NCBI GenBank assembly: GCA_015227615.1 | Contig: JAALGZ010000005.1 | Location: 496,001 to 560,000 of the forward strand | Origin: Labyrinthula sp. Ha | Taxonomy: Eukaryota; Sar; Bigyra; Labyrinthulida; Labyrinthulaceae | Length of the DNA stretch: 64,000 nt | Direction: 5' to 3' | Shown here: positions 55,601 to 64,000 of the stretch, one piece after another | Layout: every line of letters starts with the position of its first letter | How positions within the stretch are numbered: position 1 is the first letter of the stretch | Notes under the pieces: generated by a model | Database searches by the model: none | The model's input: only the letters and a program-made list of their open reading frames with translations | Told to the model about the DNA's origin: nothing | Translations under genes and position numbers: made by a program

Positions 55601-58600
55601 CTTCCCACAATATTTTTTATTTGTTGTCAATCCGTAATAAATAAGGTGAACTCGCAGATGATGTGTTGGATAAACGAAAACTGGAAAAAGTGACCAACCA
55701 GGAGTCCACATGTTACTCTCGACTGAGCGGTAAGCTTTTCTTGGTTGCTATTCGAGCTTGATATTCTCATTGAAGCCCTTAAACCGATGCTCTAGGCAAA
55801 CACAATTCTAAATAACAGTATCAGGCACCATCGAGTAGCGGCGAGGCCGATCAACGTTGTAGATCAACTTTACTCCCTCCAAAGGATACTCTTTTATCAA
55901 TAAACCCCTTGTAGCAACTCCAAAAGAGGTTTAGAGAAGGTCTCAAAATCATAGGCTCTTACCCTGAGATTACTGAACGCTTGTGGTAACTATGAGGAAA
56001 TCCGATATGTCCTAGAAAACTCTCGGTGTCTTGAAATTGTGTAGGCATCTTCTCGGACACTTAAATTTAGTTAATATAAGCAGTCATTGCTTTGTCATTT
56101 TATGTTACAAAATTTACTCAAGGAAAATGTTTTTAATATCATGGAAAGTTTTTCAAGGAACTAAAACTAGAACGCTTTTCCAGCAGTAATAATCGCTTGG
56201 TATTACTTCTAAAGCCGTTGTTTCATGTTGTTCTAAGAGATAACTTATATTAGAAACTTAAATATCAAATATATAATGCTGTTTAAACTCATTTTATGTT
56301 TTATTGTAATTTACAAGGAGCTTTACTAAAAGTTAACAATCAGAAATCCCCGTTTGTTTCTATTTCCTTACTTGTCGAAAGTGTTATTTCCCTTAATCTA
56401 GTACTGAATACATGTGGTACGAAATCATCCTCTTCAAATTCTATTGCGACATATATTTCATCTTAGACGATAGAGACCCACTTTGCACTTGTGAAACTAA
56501 CTACCCTTACCATCACAATTTGAAATACGAATTTAAGTCCAATATCTATTACAAAAAGTATTAAAAATGATGTCACCAAAGAACAATTGACTTTTTTATT
56601 CTAACAAGGACGTTGTGTATTTGTGATATACGCAGGGTATAGAGAATTAAAATACCTATAAATAGACTAATTTCAATAAAATAGATCCTTAAATTCTCAT
56701 TGATTTACCATTTAAATTTACGTTAAGAGTTAGGTGTAAATTAGGTTTTAACTGAGGTGATGCTCTTTACACTTTTTTGCAAGAGGTTTTCCATTTTCTT
56801 AAGATTTCATGTACATCACCCCTAGCTAAAATAATTTGGAAATTGTGATACAGTAAATTTATCTGTAAAAAATATTGTGACTTTGCAAAATATCTTTAAT
56901 TGTAATATCACTGTGCTACCATTGCAGTTTAAGTCTTATTAACTCTGCTTTCTACATTACAGTTTTTTGCTATGTAATACGACAAACGTACTATTTGTTT
57001 TCTATACTGCTTATATTCATAAATTTTTTATTTATTATTCGATTAGCTCTCTACGTAGTCTTTATGTTTTACTCTCTATTTTCAAAATCAATGGTATTCG
57101 TTTCCTAACTTTTCTTGGTTACAGCTAAAAGGTTAATACTTTCACTGGTTGCGTAATCTCAAATCAGTGTGTATTTGGAAATATAATTGTAATTCTTATT
57201 GCGACGAATAGAAGTTAGTCCTACACTTCTTTATAAACCAGTATACTCTGGATTAATATGCCCTTTAAGCATATATATGTATATGTGTGCAAATACATCT
57301 TAAGTGAACTAAATAAAGCAGTTAATTATATTAAATTAACGAAAAAAATACCATGTTTTACATCTTCCTTTGTTTTTCTTTCCTTCAGCAACACATTTGA
57401 TATATCTAATTTAGTAATTTTACCTCAAAAGAGCTGGTTTTAACGTGCAAAAGCCCCAGATATTTTATTATATTTTATTAAACCCATGAGTGTTCTTGGT
57501 TAGCAAAATTAAGTCTTATGTTATTGTCTAAGATAAATATAGATGACGTACGACTTGGCTGCTTAACTAGCAGTTTAGAATGTATATGGTAACTGTTATA
57601 CATCTGCGGTATGCTCCAGAAATTTGCATTTACTCCTTCAGCCTTTTCTATGGTATGAAGCGTGAAGTCATTATGTCATGTTTTCTTCTCATACTTTCTT
57701 GATATCTTAAGTAATTGCCGATTAGGCAAAGTGCAAACTGGTTGATTCTAGTCTGGAATATAAGTCTAGAATTTCGACAAAACCCAAATGTATAACATGT
57801 ACTAGTACAGATAACTTTGCAACAAGAAATGAAGAGCTGTCTATGGTAGATATTTCTTTGGTCTTGGTTTTCCGATCGAAGCCACAGCAGCTATAAAGTT
57901 TCGATTTAGGTATTAACACGAAATATTTTTTTCATAATGACATTTGTGCCGTTCTTAACACAAAATTTCTTGAATAAAAACAGGTAGTATTTAAAAAGTG
58001 AGAGCAAAACCTAGAATTAGTTGATAAAACTTTTGATATAAGGAAAAAATCAATGTCATTTAACTTTATCTGTTAAACTAAATATGTTATGTACTATCTA
58101 TGGAATACCCTCCTTGATTACTAGTCATTGCGTTCCGTTATCTCCTTTAAACGGTTATCTTTTTATTACAATCACTATTATTAGGGATTAATAATGCTCA
58201 CATCTTTGCGCTGGCGAAACGAAAGTTTGTTGGATGCATTATTACACGTGTTCTAAAATATGGTGATATTTCTGTTCTAACTGTTACTTTGTATTTTTTT
58301 TTATCTTTTTCATGGAGATGTTTAATTTCACTCGGTACCTTAACGTTATTGGATTTTTCAAGATCTGATTGTTGGGAATAATGATGGACTACAATGTTCA
58401 AAACCCACATACTTCTTATTTTTATATTTTTTTGTTACATCGTTCACGTTTCAGGTAATTGCCCCTGTGCCTCTTTAGCTTTGATGGATATAAAGCTATT
58501 CATCCTTATTAATATATTCAGCTGTTTATTCTACAAAGCCTTAAAACCTAATTTTTAAATATTTTTTTGCAGACTTTTGAAGCTTGAAGATATCGAAAAA

Positions 58601-60989
58601 TATGTGTTTCTCCCTTTTTTCACTTTGTACACTTATGTACTACATCTAATAAGAATATACATGTAGGGAACATTGTATTAAATTTTTATTTTGTCTCCGC
58701 CAGTATATTCTATCTTAATTAAGTTGTCTGAGCTATAATGATTTTAATAAAAATTTAATTTATACATACATAGTGGCTATTTTTTTTGTGCTTGGAATTC
58801 GCCACACCATATTAATAGAGTTGCAACTATTGCCAGATGTCTTCTCCTCCACTCGAACAAGAAATTTTCCATATAGATTAAAAAGTTTTCATGGAAAAGT
58901 AGTTTCGTTTTTTTATTTTTTTATTCTTTCTAAGTCATTTAGTTGTAGTATTTCTAAATGACGTCCATATATTATTTAGACGTCCCTTATACATTTTTTG
59001 ATATTGGTTTTGTTCCATCCTGAGCTTAATTAATGTGCTGCTTCTTTTTCAAGGCACTAAGAAATTTTGCGTCTGTTTTTTCTACTTACCCTCAATTATT
59101 CTTGTGTATAAACTGTCTTAATGCTGCCTGGTATGACTATCTTTTGATAATATCAGAACATATGCAACGACCTTTGAGGTTTTTCAATTCCCGCTAAGTA
59201 ATATCGAAGTTTCCCCCTGTCACTTTGAGTGAGTTTTGGCCTTTCGAGAAGTCATATTTGTGGCCTTGGCTTTAGGAATCATTTTTTTTTATTTTTATAC
59301 TTTGGTTTGTTTAATATCTTAAGTTTCCACTACCTCCTGAAGTTCTCTGACCTTTTATTCTTCTATCACCAGTATACTTTGTATTCCATAGTATTCGAAC
59401 CCTTGTCCCTGATACCTGCTTGCTACTGATCCCCTCTATCACTTGAGCTCACCAACATTGTACTTCGAGCACTTGTTTTGTGTAAGTGGCGTCTTTTCTC
59501 GTTTTCCCGACGTGAACCTCTGGCGAATGCTATGAAGCAAGATCGGAAAACAAAAGGTAAGGAAGTATTGATGACTAGTAAACATAAATATAGAACATAA
59601 GGAATTTATTAGTCTGCATTGTTTAGCCCCTCCTAAAAGTATTTTTAGTAGGTCAGGTATTTGTTTTAAGTGGTTTGGATTTAGTAGTTTTTCTTAACTA
59701 TTTTAATTTTGCTTATTTATTTAGTTTGGGCTATGTAGTTTAATTCTAAAACCAATTGTGAACCTGGGAGAAGGGTATAGCGGCTCTGGTAGTTTTCAGG
59801 TTAAGCGTTCAAATATATCTAGTCAAATAGCACAGTAACTTTACACTCATAACTTTAGTACTTTATTTGTAGCAACATGATATTAAGATGTAAGCTAGAA
59901 GGTACTAAGCAAATTCAAAAGGTTAGGTTTTATGCAAAAGTGGGCAGTCTTGCTCAGCTTCAAGTTTAAATATTTTCAGGTTTTCATTCTTAAGGAAAAA
60001 AGGCGAATAGACTGCGACTTTGATGCCAACAAACGGATTTCGTAAATAAGGTTATATTTCTTTAATTCTGTCCAGTTTTTTTTCTTTCCTCAAACTTGTA
60101 AATTTTTATACTTGGTGTAATTAATAGTTCAGTTTTTGAGAAAGATGTGGTATCTGTACTTTCGGCCATGTGGCCAAATATCATTTTATATAATAAAATT
60201 TAAAGCAAGAGTCAAATATTACTTGAGGAAAATCAGAGTCCGAAGAAATAATCAGATCCATGATTTCTGAAAATGTCATTGGAGGTTATATAATGTTTCC
60301 GAAAGCGATACATCCACTGCTCAACTTTTCAAAAAGCCTTTACCTGACTTTCTCTGGATGATTTTCCAGTCCATTTCTTGGTTAAACTATAAGATTTATA
60401 TCTCTTTTTTTGTTTGCCTTATCCTGAAGATGTTTTTTATCATAATCTTTTGTTATTATTTACGGGTGTGCGATTTTCTAGTTTTCCCTAAATTCTTCCT
60501 TTGTTGGTTTGTGTTTTCGCTTCAATTGCTCTTAATTATGCTTCTAACTCATAACTGAAACTTTCAAAAACTTTCCTATCGCTTTCGAGCAAACATTTGG
60601 CATCTAAATTTTGTTTTTTTATTAAAAGACTAGAACTGACTGCATAAGATACAATTTTTTCCGAAAGCTTTTCACATTCAGATTATTACAAGCTATGCAT
60701 TCTGTAAATGTCGTTGAATTTCTTAAAAATAACCTAATACTTAAAAATTAATTTCCAATATCTTCAACTATAGGTTAATTAAAGCTAAAGGTACGAGTTT
60801 TATATCGAGTAATATCCTTTATTCTCTTCTTTATTATGTTTTGAAAAATTGTGTTTTTCATGTTGGAATATTCTGGAATTCTTTATACCATGCCCGGAAA
60901 TTACTCATAAAGACACCAATGAAATGTAATGCGCATTTTCATTGGTCAAGCGAATCGAACGAAGCATAAAAGAACACAGAAAATCAACC
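52667..60989. other. Largest gene-free stretch of the window (8.3 kb)
   Basis: No supported gene, RNA gene or repeat family. Frames are under 75 codons and, from about 56 to 60.7 kb, very T-rich on the plus strand. CCAAT at 60916-60920 and ATTGG at 60941-60945, just before the kinase start, are the only regulatory-looking sites. Confidence 0.5.
60916..60945. promoter_or_regulatory. Paired CCAAT boxes before the kinase gene
   Basis: A direct CCAAT (60916-60920) and an inverted one (ATTGG, 60941-60945) lie 70 and 45 bp before the ATG. The symmetric ACCAATGAAA/TTTCATTGGT arms form a near-perfect 10-bp inverted repeat. Confidence 0.5.
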
Positions 60990-62915
60990 ATGGTCTTAGG
61001 AAATGTAGAGACGAGAAAATCCCTTTACGATCTTTACATACCTCCAAGCGAAATAAAATGCAAATGCCCTGGATCTGAAAGCTTATTCCTGTGCGATATT
61101 TGTTTCCATCAAGATTCTCAACTCTGCCTCGGCTCCGGCAGCTTCGCTGTTGCTTACTATGCGCTTTGGATGGGAACTCCGGTAGCAGTGAAACATTTCA
61201 AAAACGAAAAGTCAAATAGGAAAAGAACTCAGAGTATGAAGTCTAGTTTTATGAGAGAGCTTGCTATACTAAAGCGAGTTCGACATCCAAATATTGTGTG
61301 CTTATATGGATATAGCACACAGGATATTTACCTAGTTCTAGAAGTGGCTCGACGGGGATGCTTAGCTGACTTTATTGCGCATAATCGACTAAAAAACTTT
61401 ACAGAAAGGGTTTGGCCTGTTCACTCACGGATTTCCCTTGAGCTGGTTTCAGCTATTAACTTTCTACATCAAAGAGACATCGTTCATGGGGATCTAAAAT
61501 CCTTCAATATCCTGTTGGATACAAGTTATACTATAAAAATAGCAGATTTTGGAACTTCTTTCGTTCTTAATGACCCTGAACACAGTCAAGCACTAGAAGA
61601 TTCTGATCTCCCTGTTGTGGAAGATTCAAGTGTATCCCCGATAGCAAAAACGAAGGATGAGAAACTACCACTTAGCGTAGCTTGGGCATCTCCTGGAAGG
61701 CTGAAGGGAGAAGGTCCATCAAAGGCAGCTGATATATTTGCAACGGGTGTCGTTTTATGGGAACTTGCGTCACTACAACTCCCATATAATACATTTCAAG
61801 GATCTGCGCAGAAATTAGCTGCAAAAATTGTACACGCCAAGCTTAGACCAGACCTTTCTCGAATTGATGGATTTAAGGTTCCTAATGCTTATATTAAATG
61901 TGTTATTTCCTGTTGGAAGGATGGTGAGACACAAAATCATTTAGCACAACCAAACGAAGAAGGAAAACTCGTGACAACCCTGGAAAAAATCTACCCAAAA
62001 ATATTACAGGTGTGTACCGCTTGGAAGTGCATAAAATGTGGTCTTTGGAACTTAAGAGTTGAGGTCCAATGCAGAAGTTGCGAGTTTGATCCGTTTGCCC
62101 CAAATGATTTGTTCAAGAAGGATGCATCAAAGTCTGGTGTTGCTACTGAGACTACTGATTCGCTTCCCAGCAATTTGAATTTTCTCCTAGGAAAAGAAAC
62201 CAAACCATCTAGGGCTGTATCTAGTTATGGCTCTAGTTTCTTAAGCTCTAGGCTAACCAATAATTCAGATCCAACACAAGGCTTTGGCACAAAACAGTTG
62301 CACAGCTCAAATGACGTTGGTTCATTTAAAGGGCGATCCAATGGGTGTGCTAATGGCAGTGAAAAGGTTCGTTCTGTTTCATTTCAGGATGAAAGGAAAA
62401 ATTGCTCTAGTGATAATTGCTGCTCCAACAATGATTCTGATCAGTCCGAACTGGGCAAAGGTTGTAGTCAAAAGAAGCGGGAAGAAAATTACCCCGTTGA
62501 CCCAGTTTCAAAGAACTATGAAATATACAATTCAGTTGAAGCAAGCACTTCCGCCCCAAAAAATGAAACGTATCCTGTTCATGACGCAACCGCAGCAAAT
62601 ACACGTTGGAATAGAAATATCTCAGATGTTGTTAACTTAGATACCTCAACTGCTACAAAGAAGAAAAACTTTGAATACTCAAAATTTAAGGGTAGTTGCG
62701 TTGTTAAAGACTGTAGTAGTTGTAGTTTTAAAGATGCTTGCGGCCTTTCAATCCACAAGAACTTACACAATGCTGCGGGAAAGGCCGCAGAAAAAGAGCA
62801 GAGCTTGGAAGACGTACAAGCAGGTTCAGATCTGACTTGGGAATGTGACCTTTGTTTCGCTCAGAACCCTCTTGAAGACACTGAATGTAGCAGTTGTTTC
62901 TGTAGCAGGCCCTAG
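60990..62915 (+). CDS. TKL-like protein kinase with two RanBP2-type zinc fingers
   Basis: 641 residues in one exon. The start at 60990 sits in ACCATGG context; the frame is open 16 codons further upstream but without ATG. Cysteines 24, 26, 35 and 38 (CKCPG to CDIC) may form a small metal site. The kinase domain (about 45-310) has glycine loop LGSGSFAV, VAVK Lys68, Glu90, HGDLKSFN (166-173) and DFG (186-188), so it should be active. HGD replaces the usual HRD, and the APE motif reads ASPG, so activation-loop control differs from RD kinases. A RanBP2 finger (345-364, WKCIKCGLWN with CRSC) follows the kinase, and a second ends the protein (WECDLCFAQN with CSSC). Such fingers bind ubiquitin, Ran or single-stranded RNA. 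The linker is low-complexity Ser/Asn. Confidence 0.85.
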   Translation: MVLGNVETRKSLYDLYIPPSEIKCKCPGSESLFLCDICFHQDSQLCLGSGSFAVAYYALWMGTPVAVKHFKNEKSNRKRTQSMKSSFMRELAILKRVRHPNIVCLYGYSTQDIYLVLEVARRGCLADFIAHNRLKNFTERVWPVHSRISLELVSAINFLHQRDIVHGDLKSFNILLDTSYTIKIADFGTSFVLNDPEHSQALEDSDLPVVEDSSVSPIAKTKDEKLPLSVAWASPGRLKGEGPSKAADIFATGVVLWELASLQLPYNTFQGSAQKLAAKIVHAKLRPDLSRIDGFKVPNAYIKCVISCWKDGETQNHLAQPNEEGKLVTTLEKIYPKILQVCTAWKCIKCGLWNLRVEVQCRSCEFDPFAPNDLFKKDASKSGVATETTDSLPSNLNFLLGKETKPSRAVSSYGSSFLSSRLTNNSDPTQGFGTKQLHSSNDVGSFKGRSNGCANGSEKVRSVSFQDERKNCSSDNCCSNNDSDQSELGKGCSQKKREENYPVDPVSKNYEIYNSVEASTSAPKNETYPVHDATAANTRWNRNISDVVNLDTSTATKKKNFEYSKFKGSCVVKDCSSCSFKDACGLSIHKNLHNAAGKAAEKEQSLEDVQAGSDLTWECDLCFAQNPLEDTECSSCFCSRP

Positions 62916-63154
62916 TCGGGAATCTGAGATTACAAAACAGTCGGGGAAGAAAATACTATTAAATGTTGAGACCATGTAAACCTAAGATGTACAGTATAAA
63001 CTGAGCTAATATTATCTCATTGTTTGCTTAGCTTTTCTTTATAGATAAGGCAATAATTTAGAGATTCTTTCGGTATTCTTATGACACAATTTTTCTTTCT
63101 AGCCGAAAAACTGCACTCATTCTTAAAAAATGAATCATATATCTTAGTAGTTAG

Positions 63155-64000
63155 TTAGATAAGACCATCATCCCTTGCTTTCCTCTTTGCCTGTTTTGGT
63201 TTGTACTTTGTCTTGTTTCCAAAGTACAGATACCTAATCCCTTGGCATTTCAAGCAAAAATCATAAAAACCTTCCATGCAGCCTTGCAAAGGCCCAACGG
63301 CATGTTTCACTCCTCTTCCAGCTCTCTCGTGCACATTTAGATGGAAGTCTTGATAATTAACTGTGCGATCACACAAATCAATCGTATCAAAATGCTCGAA
63401 AAAGTCATCAAACGACATCCAAAACGTACCGTCATCTCCTTTTACATTGTCGGGCTTCAAAGCTTTCTTCACCTTAGGGTACTTTTCCCACATGTCACTA
63501 TCATCAGACCAATCCCCTTTCCACTCAAAATTTCCCCAAGGGTTCCTCAATTTTAAGAGCTCAAATTCTTTGCTCCCAGACATTGCACCAAGCATACCCT
63601 TTCCAACCCTCTTTACTTCCAACACTGAATACGATAATCCCTTTACAAGTCCAGTTTTTTCATCACGCTTTTCTGGTGCTACAAAGTAAAAATCGTCAAA
63701 AAATGTACCATCCTTTGGCTGATTTGACTCATCACTTAACCCAGCCGACGCAGCAATCAAACCTCTTTTTCTATCATACTCTTGCAAAACACTAAACATC
63801 TGCGTCTTGTCATGACTAAATTGATCTTTTGTGACCTTGAACGGTTTGGCCTCCTTCGGACCAACGTGATCTAGTTGGTGTCTCACATACTTGCCCTGCT
63901 CCGTATCCTTCACGTATCTAAGTGCTAATCCGCAAAAAATGTACATACCTGAAGACGAAGTCTCCTGTAAGACATCTAAAGGCGTAAACCACATTTCCAC
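63155..64000 (-). CDS. Calpain-like cysteine protease, C-terminal part (5' end outside window)
   Basis: The last 281 residues are visible; the gene continues beyond the window edge. The calpain papain-like fold is shown by LVKGLSYSVLEVKR, then LLKLRNPWGNFEWKGDWSDDSDMW and the FWMSFDDFFEHFDTIDLC block that closes the protease core. The catalytic Asn of the RNPWG motif is present. The catalytic His, normally GHAYSV, is replaced by Leu in GLSYSV (codon 63635-63637). The catalytic Cys lies outside the window. After the protease core comes a short basic tail, without a C2L or penta-EF-hand domain. Without its His the protein is probably a pseudoprotease or a regulatory binder. Confidence 0.85.
   Translation of the reverse strand: MEMWFTPLDVLQETSSSGMYIFCGLALRYVKDTEQGKYVRHQLDHVGPKEAKPFKVTKDQFSHDKTQMFSVLQEYDRKRGLIAASAGLSDESNQPKDGTFFDDFYFVAPEKRDEKTGLVKGLSYSVLEVKRVGKGMLGAMSGSKEFELLKLRNPWGNFEWKGDWSDDSDMWEKYPKVKKALKPDNVKGDDGTFWMSFDDFFEHFDTIDLCDRTVNYQDFHLNVHERAGRGVKHAVGPLQGCMEGFYDFCLKCQGIRYLYFGNKTKYKPKQAKRKARDDGLI

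Noticed and set aside
59375-59420. Minus-strand GGTTCGAATAC resembling a tRNA T-loop
   Set aside because: The flanking bases do not form the 5-bp T stem and no A box lies at a suitable distance.

Overview
This is a stretch of nuclear DNA from a microbial eukaryote. It is AT-rich and uses the standard genetic code, with TAA, TAG and TGA all acting as stops. Its proteins are purely eukaryotic: a class I histone deacetylase, Dim1, a Mad3/BubR1-like checkpoint protein, an H2A.Z-chaperone-like protein, a Pho80-type cyclin, a calpain and a ROCO GTPase. Thirteen introns can be placed by restoring conserved protein frames. All are GT-AG and only 28-31 nt long, which is unusually short. A type I dehydroquinase and a monodehydroascorbate-reductase-like enzyme hint at an alga or a relative of one, but I cannot name the lineage.

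Genes sit in tight islands separated by AT-rich deserts of 2-9 kb. (1) 9.4-11.9 kb: HDAC and a DEDDh exonuclease, convergent, with 3 bp between stop codons. (2) 14.7-21.8 kb: a LRR-ROC-COR-TIR protein, a small Cys-rich protein on the other strand, and a large RI-type LRR protein. (3) 23.6-25.5 kb: a D-2-hydroxyacid dehydrogenase convergent with a Pho80-like cyclin. (4) 28.7-34.0 kb: MoeA/Cnx1-E, Mad3-like, dehydroquinase, HIRIP3/CHZ-like and an unknown gene, alternating in strand, with one convergent pair whose stop codons abut. (5) 37.5-40.0 kb: a Cys-rich membrane protein and another LRR-like protein. (6) Isolated Dim1 (45.3-46.4 kb). (7) An MDAR/AIF-type oxidoreductase carrying a large repeat insertion (49.5-52.7 kb). 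(8) A TKL-like kinase with two RanBP2 zinc fingers, followed by the 3' end of a calpain-like gene (61.0-64.0 kb).

The deserts hold no recognisable gene. One of them carries a 232-bp non-autonomous hAT-like element with terminal inverted repeats and a target duplication (48.7-48.9 kb), and a diverged relative lies near 6.6 kb. CCAAT boxes lie within about 180 bp of several starts, and two genes carry a TGACGTGGCA site instead.

The strongest leads are four. The ROC-COR-TIR protein keeps the glutamate used by TIR NADases, and its LRR part is built from consecutive phase-2 exons of about one repeat each. The oxidoreductase is split by six copies of a KYG-ending helical module. The calpain has lost its catalytic histidine. 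The intron population is uniformly about 28-31 nt.
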